DNA of 50,649 nt from Mangrovactinospora gilvigrisea (lineage in GTDB: Bacteria; Actinomycetota; Actinomycetes; Streptomycetales; Streptomycetaceae). The translations under genes and the position numbers were made by a program. Of this stretch, positions 30,878 through 38,796 are shown piece after piece. The notes beneath the pieces were generated by a model. The model searched no databases and was not told the origin of the DNA. It saw only the letters and a program-made list of their open reading frames with translations. How positions within the stretch are numbered: the stretch's first letter is position 1; each line of letters begins with the position of its first letter. The stretch lies in assembly GCF_001879105.1 (NCBI RefSeq), contig NZ_MLCF01000144.1, positions 1 through 50,649 of the forward strand, written 5' to 3'.

Positions 30878-30969
30878 CGGCTTCGCGCGGCGCGGGGTTC
30901 CGGCTTCGCGCGGCGCGGGGTTCCGGCTTCGCGCGGCGCGGGGTTCCGGCTTCGCGCGGCGCGGGGTTC
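30878..30969. repeat. Four perfect tandem copies of a 23-bp unit
   Basis: Units at 30878-30900, 30901-30923, 30924-30946 and 30947-30969 are identical; each begins CGGCTTCGCGCGG and ends GGGGTTC. The array starts five bases after the phosphoesterase stop. The period is not a multiple of three and no reading frame uses it. Each unit contains the short palindrome CGCGCGGCGCG-like core, so folded RNA is possible. Confidence 0.95.
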
Positions 30970-30994
30970 GCCGCCCCGAACCCCGGCACCCCAC

Positions 30995-31092
30995 CCGCCA
31001 GGTTCTGTCCGGCGCGGTGGGGGCCGGGGTTCGGCGTTCCGGGCGCTGGTACCTCATTCCGCCAGGTTCTGTCCGGCGCGGTGGGGGCCGGG
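30995..31092. repeat. Pair of identical 34-bp direct repeats
   Basis: The copies at 30995-31028 and 31059-31092 are identical; each begins CCGCCAGGTTCTGTCC and ends GGGGGCCGGG. They start 64 bases apart and lie between the convergent 3' ends of the phosphoesterase and the TIGR04222-like gene. A hairpin, CCCCAC (30989-30994) with GTGGGG (31017-31022), includes the first copy and may be a terminator. Confidence 0.9.
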
Positions 31093-31093
31093 T

Positions 31094-32029
31094 TCAGCCG
31101 TGGTGGCCGCCGCCTCCGCAGCTGTGGTGGCCGCCGCCTCCTCCTCCATGGTGGTGATGGGATGAGGAGGGCGAGCCGCAGGACGCGTAGCCCCCGGCGC
31201 CGCCGGCGCGCTGCGCGCGCCCGACGGGGCGCCCGGCCGGGGCGCGGTAGTCCTTGCCGAGCAGCGCCGCCGCGAGGGCCGCGTCCCAGTTGAGGCCCTC
31301 GTGGACGCCCAGCGCGGCGACGCGGAGCGTCCGCAGCCGGGCACGCTCCCTCTTCTCCGGGACCTCGGACGCGCCCGTCCACGGGGATCTCCGCAGCAGG
31401 GCGCCGACCGCGCCGCGGCCCTCCCGGGTGGGCCGTCCCGAGGCCCGCGCCAGCCGCACCGCCAGGAGGGCCGAGACGCACAGCAGCACCGCCCCGACGG
31501 CGAGCAGCGGCGTGCGCGGCGCGGACGCGGACGGGAGGACCGTCCCGAGCACCCCGCAGGCCACCAGCCCGGCGAGGCCCGCCGCGGCGAGCGCCGTCCA
31601 GCGGCGGTGCGCGGCGTCGGGGCGCTCGCCGTGGACGAGACCGCGGGCGGCCAGCGCCCCGCGCAGCGCGGCGACGGCCGGTCCCGCGGCGACCGCCTCC
31701 CGGACGCGGGCCACCGTGGCGCCGTCCCGCTTGCCGCTGGCCGCCGCGACGAGTTCCTCGTGGACCGCGGGAACGTCGTCCGCGTCGGCGTCGCCGTGCA
31801 CGGTGACGCGGGACGCCCGGCTGACGCCGATCAGCCCCGCCTGCTGCATCCGCACCAGCGCGACCTCGGCGACCCGGGCGGGCCCGCCGGTCAGATAGGC
31901 GTACTCCTCGGCGGCGAGCTCCTCCGCCGAGGCCGGCCGGCGCGGCAGCCGCCCGGCCGCCCAGGCCGCCAGGACCGCCGCCGCACAACCGACTTCGCCG
32001 CCCGTCCAGGCAAGCGTGGTGGTGTCCAT
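31094..32029 (-). CDS. TIGR04222-like membrane protein with Cys/His/Gly-rich tail; candidate MNIO substrate
   Basis: A 311-residue protein. A soluble TIGR04222-like domain (about 38-135; ARVAEVALVRMQQAGLIGVS and RVTVHG) follows a short hydrophobic N-terminus. Two membrane segments (about 145-166 and 172-193) come next, then LRTLRVAALGVHEGLNWDAA (232-251) and a low-complexity tail: Cys284 in YASCGS, a His4-Gly6 run, and Cys304 in the final C-G-G-G-G-H-H-G. Third of three genes behind the MNIO oxidase, 20 bases after the second. The ATG at 32029 has GGGGAGA upstream. The paralogue at 32050 ends in the same C-G-G-x-x-H-H-G. I infer that the tail cysteines are modified by the oxidase; function unknown. 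Confidence 0.8.
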   Translation of the reverse strand: MDTTTLAWTGGEVGCAAAVLAAWAAGRLPRRPASAEELAAEEYAYLTGGPARVAEVALVRMQQAGLIGVSRASRVTVHGDADADDVPAVHEELVAAASGKRDGATVARVREAVAAGPAVAALRGALAARGLVHGERPDAAHRRWTALAAAGLAGLVACGVLGTVLPSASAPRTPLLAVGAVLLCVSALLAVRLARASGRPTREGRGAVGALLRRSPWTGASEVPEKRERARLRTLRVAALGVHEGLNWDAALAAALLGKDYRAPAGRPVGRAQRAGGAGGYASCGSPSSSHHHHGGGGGGHHSCGGGGHHG

Positions 32030-32049
32030 CCGTGGTTCTCCCCGTTCTG

Positions 32050-32631
32050 TCAGCCGTGGTGCGAGGCGCCGCCGCACTGCTGCTGGTCGTGTCCGAGATC
32101 GGCCGCATGGCTCAGCAGCAGCTCGTCCGCCCGCGACGCATGGCCCACCGTCCGCGCCGGCCGCGCGGCCCGCCGCGCCTGGCCGACCAGTCGCCGCGCC
32201 CTGTCCGCGCAGTCGCCGCCGAGCAGCACCGCGCGGAGCCGCGGATCCCAGGTGAGGCCCGTCCGCACGCCCAGCACGGCGACCTTGAGCACCCGCGGCC
32301 CGTCCTCCTCGGGGGAGGCCTCCCAGGGCGCCTGCCGCCGCAGCGCGCGGAGCTCCCGCCGTGACACGCCGCGGAGCGCGTCCACGGCGGGCCAGTCCGC
32401 GGCAGCCGCCCGCAGGGCGGCCAGCGAGACCGAGCGGCGTCCCCGGGCCTCCGCGGCCAACACGGCGTCCAGGGCGGGGGAGTCGGCGGCGACGGTGTCG
32501 TGGTGCACGGTCACCCGGGCGGTGCGGGTGACGGTGATCCGCCCGGCGAGGTGGAGCCGGACGACGGCGGTGTCGATGACGCGGGCGGGCCCGCCTGCCC
32601 GGTGGGCGAAGTGCTCGGCGGAGGTCTCCAT
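32050..32631 (-). CDS. TIGR04222-like soluble paralogue ending in CGGASHHG; candidate MNIO substrate
   Basis: A 193-residue paralogue of the downstream gene. It shares GGPARVIDTAVVRLHLAG (13-30) and RVLKVAVLGVRTGLTWDP (113-130) with it but has no membrane segments between them, and the N-terminal hydrophobic stretch is also gone. The tail is Gln-Gln-Gln-Cys186-Gly-Gly-Ala-Ser-His191-His192-Gly193, matching the last eight positions of the larger protein except for Ala-Ser in place of Gly-Gly. The ATG at 32631 has a weak GGGGGA upstream. It lies 35 bases after the MNIO gene. It may be a natural minimal substrate; function unknown. Confidence 0.75.
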   Translation of the reverse strand: METSAEHFAHRAGGPARVIDTAVVRLHLAGRITVTRTARVTVHHDTVAADSPALDAVLAAEARGRRSVSLAALRAAAADWPAVDALRGVSRRELRALRRQAPWEASPEEDGPRVLKVAVLGVRTGLTWDPRLRAVLLGGDCADRARRLVGQARRAARPARTVGHASRADELLLSHAADLGHDQQQCGGASHHG

Positions 32632-32666
32632 GGGCTGCCGTCCCCCGTTCTGCCGGTGCTGACGCG

Positions 32667-34019
32667 TCAGCGGCGCCTTTCCGTGACACTCCGCCAGACG
32701 CGGCGGGCCCGGCGCAGGGTTCCGCGGCGGGGGGCATCGGTTTCACGGAGCCAGGCGGCGACCGCGCGGCGGCGGTCGTCGGGGAGCTTGGTGCCGCCCC
32801 CGGCGAGGGCGTGGCGGGCGAGGGCGAGGGCGTCCTCGCGGGCGGTGCCGGTGAGGGGGTGCTCGGCCGCGTAGGAGGCGAACGCGTCCGGGTAGCCGTC
32901 GTCGAGCGCCTCGGCGAGCCCCGGCGCGGACTTCGCGAGCACCTCGCGCCGCTTGTCGCCCAGCGCCTTGCGCTGGACGGCGAGGCGCTCCGCGTCGAAC
33001 CCCTCGGGGGCCTCCGCCCCCGTGGTGAGCGACGCCAGCAGCGCCCCCTGCCGCTCGGCGAGGCGGTCGCGGCGGCCGGTGGTGATGCGGATGGTGGTGG
33101 TGATGTCCCGGGACGCGTCCGCCGCCGGCGGCTCCTCGGGGGCGGCCTCCGCCGCGCCGCCGCCCGCCGCCTCCGGATGGCGCGTCAGCACCTCGCGGAC
33201 GGCGTCCAGTTCGGCCCCCAGCTCGCGCGGCGAGGGGAACTGCGCGTCCCGCTCCAGCAGCACCCCGTCCGGCGAGGTGCGCCGGCACAGCTCGTCGAGC
33301 ACCTCCAGCACCGGCTCGGTCACCGGGTGCGCGTGGGTGTCGTGCCAGACGCCGTTGCGCTCCACGCCCCCGGCGATGTGCACATAGGCGAGCGCGTCCA
33401 GCGGCAGCGTGTCCAGCTCGCGCGCCGGGTCGACGCCCAGGTTGACGTGCGCGGTGTGCAGGTTGGCGACGTCGATCAGCAGCCGCACCCCGGTGCGCTC
33501 CACCAGTTCGGCGAGGAACTGGGCCTCCGTCAGCTCGTCGCCGGGCCAGGCGATCAGCGGGGCGATGTTCTCCAGCGCGAGCGGGACGGGCAGTTCGCGC
33601 TGCGCGGCCCGCACATTGCGGACCACCACCTCCAGGGCGTCCCGGGTGTGCGGCACCGGCAGCAGGTGCCCGGCCTCCAGCGTGCGGCCCTCGTGGTCGG
33701 CGCGGACGAACGCCAGGTGCTCGGTGACGAGCGGCGCGTCCAGCGCCTCGGCGGTGGCCGCGAGCGCGCTCAGCCGCCCCGGATCGGGCTCGTGCGCGCC
33801 GCCCAGCCCGAGCGAGACGCCGTGCGGGACCACCGGCACACCGCGGGCGCGCAAGGCCTGCACGGACTCCGGCAGGTGGTCGGGGCAGAGGTTCTCGGCG
33901 ACCGCTTCGACCCAGTCGACGCGTTCGAGCCGCTCCACGGCCAGGTCGATCTCGGGCCGCCAGCCGATGCCGACGCCCAATCGGGTCTCCTGGTCGCGGG
34001 TTTGACGCTTTGTCTCCAT
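32667..34019 (-). CDS. DUF692/MNIO multinuclear non-haem iron-dependent oxidase, with C-terminal extension
   Basis: A 450-residue protein. Residues 12-270 form the TIM barrel of the MNIO family (MbnB, TglH, ChrH), which uses two or three irons and oxygen to modify cysteines of peptides. The expected metal ligands are present: His66, Glu100/His101, Glu150/Asn151, Asp183/Asn186/His188/His191 in [13 protein letters not shown], His214, Asp227/His229/His231 in HDTHAHP, and Glu256 in LLERD. A Pro/Ala linker (283-310) leads to a basic helical domain (about 320-450). From memory this domain occurs in SCO6045-type proteins and could bind the substrate. ATG 34019 has GGAGAGG upstream. It is first gene of an operon with two TIGR04222-like genes, divergent from an ArsR regulator. 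Confidence 0.9.
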   Translation of the reverse strand: METKRQTRDQETRLGVGIGWRPEIDLAVERLERVDWVEAVAENLCPDHLPESVQALRARGVPVVPHGVSLGLGGAHEPDPGRLSALAATAEALDAPLVTEHLAFVRADHEGRTLEAGHLLPVPHTRDALEVVVRNVRAAQRELPVPLALENIAPLIAWPGDELTEAQFLAELVERTGVRLLIDVANLHTAHVNLGVDPARELDTLPLDALAYVHIAGGVERNGVWHDTHAHPVTEPVLEVLDELCRRTSPDGVLLERDAQFPSPRELGAELDAVREVLTRHPEAAGGGAAEAAPEEPPAADASRDITTTIRITTGRRDRLAERQGALLASLTTGAEAPEGFDAERLAVQRKALGDKRREVLAKSAPGLAEALDDGYPDAFASYAAEHPLTGTAREDALALARHALAGGGTKLPDDRRRAVAAWLRETDAPRRGTLRRARRVWRSVTERRR

Positions 34020-34062
34020 GGGTTGCCTCTCCGTCTCCCGAGGCATCGTAGGGCACGGAGGT

Positions 34063-34132
34063 TTCGCCAAAGATCCTTCGCAAAACTCTCTTCGCAAAGA
34101 TGTCTTTGCAAAAGCTTCTTTGCGGTCTACGG
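34063..34132. promoter_or_regulatory. Five 14-bp-phased repeats in the MNIO/ArsR divergent promoter
   Basis: TTYGC starts at 34063, 34077, 34091, 34105 and 34119, exactly 14 bases apart. The first four 14-mers resemble TTCGCAAAGATNTC; the fifth keeps only TTTGC. Units three and four also form an inverted repeat, TTCGCAAAGA-TG-TCTTTGCAAA (34091-34112), with one mismatch. The stretch is markedly AT-richer than its surroundings and lies between MNIO and the ArsR-type gene, so it is probably the binding site of that regulator. Confidence 0.75.
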
Positions 34133-34139
34133 TGTTCCC

Positions 34140-34754
34140 ATGACGAAGGACGAGGCAGGTCAGAACCGCGGCGCGGCCCGGCAGCGGCCGGAGACCCCGC
34201 GCGGCGAGGTCGCCCTGGACAGCCGGCGGCTGCGCGCGCTGGCCCACCCGGTGCGCGTCAAGCTGCTCGGGCGGCTGCGGCAGGGCGGCCCGTCCACCGC
34301 GACGCGGCTCGGCGAGGAGCTGGGCCTCGCCTCCGGCGCCACCAGCTACCACCTGCGGCAGCTCGCCGCGGCCGGGCTGGTGGCGGAGGACGAGGAGCGC
34401 GGCAACCGGCGCGACCGCTGGTGGCGGGCGACGCACGGCTCCACCCGCTTCGACAACCCCGACCTGTGGCGGGACGAGCCCGAGGCGGCCGGCCTCTACA
34501 TGCAGTCGGTGGTCGGCCTGCTCGCCGACCGGATGCAGCGCTTCGTCGCCGGCGCGGAGACCCGCCCCCCGGAGTGGCTCAACGTCGGCGGCCTCAACGA
34601 CACCATGCTGCGGCTGACCCCGCAGCGCGCCGAGCAGTTGACGCGTGCGATGGAGGCCCTGGTCGAGGGCTACCGCGCCGAGAGCGACGCCCCCGCCGAC
34701 GACGCGGTGGACGTCTTCGTCCAGTTCCATGTGATGCCCGAGGCGGGGACGTGA
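34140..34754 (+). CDS. ArsR-type winged-helix transcriptional regulator
   Basis: A 204-residue regulator. The winged helix-turn-helix (about 25-105) reads [21 protein letters not shown], then [21 protein letters not shown] and the wing with RRDRWWRA. This is the HTH_20/ArsR subclass often placed before MFS exporters. No metal-binding Cys pair is seen, so a metal ligand is unlikely. The C-terminal 90 residues are helical and may dimerise. The ATG at 34140 has no clear ribosome site and may be leaderless. It overlaps the MFS gene start (GTGA) and is divergent from the MNIO operon across the 14-bp repeats, so it probably controls both and itself. Confidence 0.88.
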   Translation: MTKDEAGQNRGAARQRPETPRGEVALDSRRLRALAHPVRVKLLGRLRQGGPSTATRLGEELGLASGATSYHLRQLAAAGLVAEDEERGNRRDRWWRATHGSTRFDNPDLWRDEPEAAGLYMQSVVGLLADRMQRFVAGAETRPPEWLNVGGLNDTMLRLTPQRAEQLTRAMEALVEGYRAESDAPADDAVDVFVQFHVMPEAGT

Positions 34755-36055
34755 GCGCGGCCGCCGCGCCCGCGGCGATACGCAGCCGCCGGCCGCTGGT
34801 GGGGGTGCTCGCCGGGCTGGCGCTGGCGCTCACCGGGACGCGCGTCTCGGCCATCGCCATCCCCTGGTTCGTGCTGGTGACGACCGGCAGCGCCACCCGG
34901 ACCGGGCTGGTGACGCTCTGCGAGATGGCGCCGTACGTGCTGGTGAAGGCGCTCTCCGGGCCGGTGGTGGACCGGGTGGGGGCGCGGCCGGTCTCGGTGG
35001 CGACGGACGTGGCCAGCGCGCTGGGCGCCGCCGCGATCGTCGCGCTGCACGGCGCCGGGCTGCTCTCGACGGGCGTGCTGCTCGTCCTGGTGGCCGTGGT
35101 CGGCGGGGTGCGCGGGCCGGGCGACCTCGCCAAGGAGGTGATGATCCCGGCCGCCGCGGACGCGGCCGGGGTGCCGCTGGAGCGCGCCACCGGGATGCTC
35201 GGCGTCATCGAGCGGCTGGCCCAGACGGTCGGCCCGGCGGCGGCCGGCGGGCTGATCGCCGCGGCCGGCGCGATGGCCGGACTGATCGTCAACGCGGCGG
35301 CGTTCGCGCTGGGTTCGGTGGTGATCGCCCTGATGGCGCCGCGCTCGGCCGTCCCGCACGACCAGCAGGACGGCGCGGAGCCGGGCGGCTATCTGCGGGG
35401 GCTCGCGGACGGCTGGCGCTTTCTGCGCAACGACCGGCTGCTGATGGCGATCGCGCTGATGATCTGCTGCACCAACCTGATCGACCAGGGCAGGGCGGCC
35501 GTGCTGATGCCGGTGTGGGCGCGGGAGTCCGGCGGCGGGCCGGCGGCGCTCGGGGCGGTCGGCACGGTGTGGGGGATCGCCGCGGTCTGCGGCAGCCTGA
35601 CGGCGACGGCGCTGGCGCACCGCATGCCGCGGCGGACCGTCTACCTGGTGAGCTTCGTGATCGCGGGGCCGCCGCTGTTCCTGGTGCTCGCCTCGGGGGC
35701 GCCGCTGTGGGCGGTGGCGTCGGTCGCCGCGGTCGGCGGCTGCGCGTCGGGGTTCATCAACCCGATCCTGTCGGCGGTGGAGTACGAGCGGATCCCGCGG
35801 CGGATGCTGGGCCGGGTGAACGCCCTCGTCAACTCGCTGGCCTGGGCCGGGATCCCGCTCGGCGGCCTCGCGGCGGGCGCCGCGGTGGCGGCGGTGGGCC
35901 TGGCCCCAGCCCTGGTGGCGGGCGGGGGCCTGTACTTCCTGGTGACGACGGGCGCCGGCCTGCGCCCCGAGTGGCGCGAGATGGACCGCGACCGCAAGCG
36001 CCCCGCCGGGGCGCGGAGCCCTGATGGCGAGCGGCTCGCCGCGGGGCGCGGGTGA
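34751..36055 (+). CDS. MFS transporter (exporter type)
   Basis: A 434-residue membrane protein with about 12 hydrophobic segments, similar to MFS_3/enterobactin-exporter-like permeases. ISRI-like [15 protein letters not shown] near the start and [14 protein letters not shown] in the first loop are typical. The C-terminal tail is basic and soluble. The GTG at 34751 overlaps the regulator stop by four bases, so it is translationally coupled to the ArsR gene. Its cargo is unknown. Coregulation with the divergent MNIO operon raises the possibility that it exports a related compound, but such regulator-exporter pairs are common on their own. Confidence 0.88.
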   Translation: MSAAAAPAAIRSRRPLVGVLAGLALALTGTRVSAIAIPWFVLVTTGSATRTGLVTLCEMAPYVLVKALSGPVVDRVGARPVSVATDVASALGAAAIVALHGAGLLSTGVLLVLVAVVGGVRGPGDLAKEVMIPAAADAAGVPLERATGMLGVIERLAQTVGPAAAGGLIAAAGAMAGLIVNAAAFALGSVVIALMAPRSAVPHDQQDGAEPGGYLRGLADGWRFLRNDRLLMAIALMICCTNLIDQGRAAVLMPVWARESGGGPAALGAVGTVWGIAAVCGSLTATALAHRMPRRTVYLVSFVIAGPPLFLVLASGAPLWAVASVAAVGGCASGFINPILSAVEYERIPRRMLGRVNALVNSLAWAGIPLGGLAAGAAVAAVGLAPALVAGGGLYFLVTTGAGLRPEWREMDRDRKRPAGARSPDGERLAAGRG

Positions 36056-36088
36056 CCGAGCCTCAACCGTGAGCCGGCTGCGGACCGT

Positions 36089-36478
36089 TCACTCCGCGGC
36101 GTCCTCCGCAGGCGTCGTGCGCGGCGTGTGCCGCGCGGCCGCCGCCAGGTACTCCGGCTCGGGATGCATCGCCGCGGCGAGCCGCAGGTGCGGCGCGGCC
36201 TCCGCGTCCCGGCCCGCCCGCTCCAGCGTGCGGCCCAGCGCGTGGTGGGCGAAGTAGTCGGTCGGGTCCAGCTCGACGATCCGCCGGAACATCTCCTCCG
36301 CGGGACGGAACTGCGCGGAGTGGAAGTAGGCGCGGGCGGCGAGCTGCAGGACGGACAGGTTGTCGCGCTCCTCGTCGAGGGCCGGCTCGATCAGGATCAG
36401 CGCGCCCAGCGGGTCGCGGGCGTCCAGGAGATCCTGGGCCCAGCGGAAGTTCTCGACGGTCATGACCTCCATGGCCAT
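36089..36478 (-). CDS. Small tetratricopeptide-repeat protein
   Basis: A 129-residue helical protein with about three TPR-like units: residues 9-40 (WAQDLLDARDPLGALILIEPAL), 41-72 (LSVLQLAARAYFHSAQFRPAEEMFRRIVELDP) and 73-106 (YFAHHALGRTLERAGRDAEAAPHL). TPRs form a protein-binding scaffold; the partner is unknown. The ATG at 36478 has AAAGGAG upstream; two further ATGs within six codons are alternatives. It is divergent from the pirin gene, convergent with the MFS gene, and probably a single-gene unit. Confidence 0.85.
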   Translation of the reverse strand: MAMEVMTVENFRWAQDLLDARDPLGALILIEPALDEERDNLSVLQLAARAYFHSAQFRPAEEMFRRIVELDPTDYFAHHALGRTLERAGRDAEAAPHLRLAAAMHPEPEYLAAAARHTPRTTPAEDAAE

Positions 36479-36543
36479 GGGGCGGCTCCTTTCGCCGGTG
36501 TGCTCATCGTGGACATGCCCGTCAACAGGGCGGGGGAACCGGG

Positions 36544-36557
36544 CATTCCCGGGAATG
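36544..36557. promoter_or_regulatory. Perfect palindrome between the TPR and pirin genes
   Basis: CATTCCCGGGAATG is a perfect 14-bp palindrome in the 145-base divergent region. TTGAGCTTTCAA (36560-36571, arms TTGA/TCAA) follows immediately. One or both could be operators controlling the divergent pair. The regulator is not known. Confidence 0.5.
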
Positions 36558-36623
36558 ATTGAGCTTTCAACCATGTTGTCGACGGCGAACCGCACCACCA
36601 GGAGAGAAGAGGAGGCGGACCCC

Positions 36624-37619
36624 GTGCCCGCGATCACCGTCGAGAACCTGCTGGTCCTGCCCCGCATCGCCGCCCCCGCGGCCGGTCCCGGCACCGACCG
36701 CCCCGTGCAGCGGGTGGTCACCGCGCAGCGCCACCTGGAGGGCGCGGGCTTCGAGGTCCGCCGCCCCTTTCCCGGCATCGGGATGTACCAGGCCGACCCG
36801 TTCCTGCTGCTCGACCACATGGGGCCGGTCCGCCACGAGCCGCACGAGGCGAAGGGCGCCCCCTGGCACCCGCACCGCGGCTTCGAGACCGTCACCTACA
36901 TGCTCGACGGCGAGATGGTGCACCACGACTCCAACGGCGGGGGCGGGCGCATCTCCGACGGCGCGACGCAGTGGATGACGGCCGGCTCCGGCATCCTCCA
37001 CGACGAGGTGCCCAGCGAGGAGATCGTCGCCAACGGCGGCTGGTTCCACGGCGTCCAGCTGTGGGTCAACCTGCCCCGCTCGCTGAAGTGGACCGCGCCG
37101 CGCTACCAGGAGATCGACGGCGGCGCGCTGCGGCTGCTCACCTCCGAGGACGGCGGCGCCCTGGTGCGCGTCATCGCCGGCGAGCTCGGCGGGCACGCCG
37201 GGCCGGGGTCGACGTACACGCCGATCACCTACGCGCACGCCTCCGTCGAGCCGGGCGCCCGGCTGCGGGTGCCGTGGCAGCCCGACTTCACCGCCATGGC
37301 GTACGTCCTGGAGGGCGCGGGCACGGCCGGCGCCGAGCGGCGTCCGGTGGAGGCCGGGCAGCTCGCCTTCTTCGGCCCCGGCGGCTCGGCGCTCACCGTC
37401 CAGGCCGCCCCCGAGGCGGAGCAGCGCGGCCGCGGCCGCACCGGGAAGCTGGAGGTGCTGCTGCTCGGAGGGCTCCCCATCAAGGAGCCGGTCGCCCGCT
37501 ACGGCCCGTTTGTGATGAACACCCGTCAGGAGATCATCCAGGCCGCCGAGGACTTTGAGGCCGGCCGGATGGGCACCGTTCCCGCGGTGCACCTGGGCGA
37601 CGGCGGCGGCGCCGCCTGA
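36624..37619 (+). CDS. Pirin family protein (cupin fold)
   Basis: A 331-residue bicupin. The N-terminal cupin has the metal-binding set His82 and His84 in WHPHRGFETVTY plus His126 and Glu128 in GILHDEVP, so an Fe-type pirin with possible quercetinase-like activity is plausible. The C-terminal pirin domain covers about 190-310. Function in bacteria varies (redox sensing, modulation of metabolism), so no pathway is assigned. GTG 36624 is preferred because AGAGGAGG lies eight bases upstream; an open frame reaches further but crosses the palindrome. It is convergent with the ZapE gene, with a hairpin between them. Confidence 0.88.
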   Translation: MPAITVENLLVLPRIAAPAAGPGTDRPVQRVVTAQRHLEGAGFEVRRPFPGIGMYQADPFLLLDHMGPVRHEPHEAKGAPWHPHRGFETVTYMLDGEMVHHDSNGGGGRISDGATQWMTAGSGILHDEVPSEEIVANGGWFHGVQLWVNLPRSLKWTAPRYQEIDGGALRLLTSEDGGALVRVIAGELGGHAGPGSTYTPITYAHASVEPGARLRVPWQPDFTAMAYVLEGAGTAGAERRPVEAGQLAFFGPGGSALTVQAAPEAEQRGRGRTGKLEVLLLGGLPIKEPVARYGPFVMNTRQEIIQAAEDFEAGRMGTVPAVHLGDGGGAA

Positions 37620-37622
37620 GCC

Positions 37623-37640
37623 GGGCGGCGCAAGCCGCCC
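37623..37640. terminator. Short bidirectional terminator between pirin and zapE genes
   Basis: GGGCGGC (37623-37629) and GCCGCCC (37634-37640) enclose a GCAA tetraloop. It fills the 20 bases between the two stops and its last base is part of the ZapE stop codon. Confidence 0.7.
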
Positions 37641-38683
37641 TACGCCAGCGCCGCCCCGTCCCGGCCGAGGGAGACGAGGCGGCTGACGGCGCGCAGGTAC
37701 TTCTTGCGGTAGCCGCCGGCCAGCATCTCCTCGGTGAACAGGCGGTCGAACGGCACGCCCGAGGCAATCACCGGCAGTTCGCGGTCGTACATCCGGTCGG
37801 CGAGCACCACCATCCGGAGCGCGGTCGCCTGGTCGGTGATCGTCTCCACCCCGCGCAGCCCGACGGCCGAGGTGTCCGCCAGCAGCGCGCCGTAGCGGCT
37901 GGGGTGGACGGCGGCGAGGTGGGCGAGGAGCACGGGGAAGTCGTCGAGGCTGGCGCCCGGGTGCGCGTCCGCGGTCTTGGCGACGGCCTCGTCCGCGAGC
38001 GGTGCGGGCGCGTCGGGCAGACCGCGGTGCCGGTAGTCCTGGCCGTCGATCCGCAGCGTGGTGAAGCGGGCGGCCAGCCCCTGTATCTCCCGCAGGAAGT
38101 CGGCGGCGGCGAAGCGGCCCTCGCCGAGCTTGTCGGGGAGGGTGTTGGAGGTCGCGGCGAGGTGGACGCCGGCCTCGGCGAGGCGGGTGAGGAGCGTCGA
38201 GACGAGCACGGTGTCGCCGGGGTCGTCGAGCTCGAACTCGTCGATGCACAGCAGCTTGCGCTGCGAGAGCTCGGCGACGGCCTGCTGGAAGCCGAGCGCG
38301 CCGACCAGGTTGGTCAGCTCCACGAAGGTGCCGAAGCTCTTCTGCGCGGCCGGCACGGGGACGGCGTGCCAGAGCGAGGCGAGCAGGTGCGTCTTGCCGA
38401 CGCCGTAGCCGCCGTCGAGGTAGACGCCCTGGCCCGCGGCCGGGGCCTTGGGCCGGCCGCGGAAGAGGCGGCGCCGGCCGGCGGCGCCGGACGCGGTGGC
38501 CCCGCTGGTGACCGCCGCCGCGAAGGCGCGCAGGTGGGCGACCGCGGCGGACTGGGAGGGCTGGGTCGCATCGGGGATGTAGGTGTCGAACCGGACGTCG
38601 TTGAAGCGGGGCGGCGGGACCATCTCCGCGACGAGCTGCGCGGGCGTGACGGTGGGACGGCGTTCGGCGAGTGCGTGGGACAC
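37640..38683 (-). CDS. zapE: AFG1/ZapE-like AAA ATPase
   Basis: A 347-residue ATPase of the AFG1 family. Walker A is YLDGGYGVGKTHLLASLWH, Walker B KLLCIDEFELDD, and ATSNTLPDKLGEGRF is the sensor region. In E. coli ZapE associates with FtsZ; in mitochondria AFG1 helps quality control of respiratory proteins. The actinobacterial role is not established. The GTG at 38683 has no strong ribosome site; few alternatives exist before the conserved FDTYIPDATQPSQ. It is divergent from the reductase gene at 38797. Confidence 0.88.
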   Translation of the reverse strand: MSHALAERRPTVTPAQLVAEMVPPPRFNDVRFDTYIPDATQPSQSAAVAHLRAFAAAVTSGATASGAAGRRRLFRGRPKAPAAGQGVYLDGGYGVGKTHLLASLWHAVPVPAAQKSFGTFVELTNLVGALGFQQAVAELSQRKLLCIDEFELDDPGDTVLVSTLLTRLAEAGVHLAATSNTLPDKLGEGRFAAADFLREIQGLAARFTTLRIDGQDYRHRGLPDAPAPLADEAVAKTADAHPGASLDDFPVLLAHLAAVHPSRYGALLADTSAVGLRGVETITDQATALRMVVLADRMYDRELPVIASGVPFDRLFTEEMLAGGYRKKYLRAVSRLVSLGRDGAALA

Positions 38684-38796
38684 GCCAACAAGGTTACGGC
38701 CCGTCCGGCGCCGGGTTCGCCGCCGGTGGCCACGCCCGGGCGCAGGGCGCGGCGGCGGGCCCGGAGCACCGCGCGCCGCGTGGAAGACTGGCGGGC

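Noticed and set aside
30878-30969. Possible CRISPR array
   Set aside because: The 23-bp units are directly adjacent with no spacers, and there are no cas genes in the window.
34063-34132. Iterons of a plasmid or replication origin
   Set aside because: Phased repeats would fit, but they lie in a promoter between divergent genes and no replication protein is near; a regulator binding site is simpler.
31094-36055. Classical RiPP gene cluster with a short precursor peptide
   Set aside because: I found no short leader-core peptide, protease or second modifying enzyme. The likely substrates are the two larger TIGR04222-like proteins.
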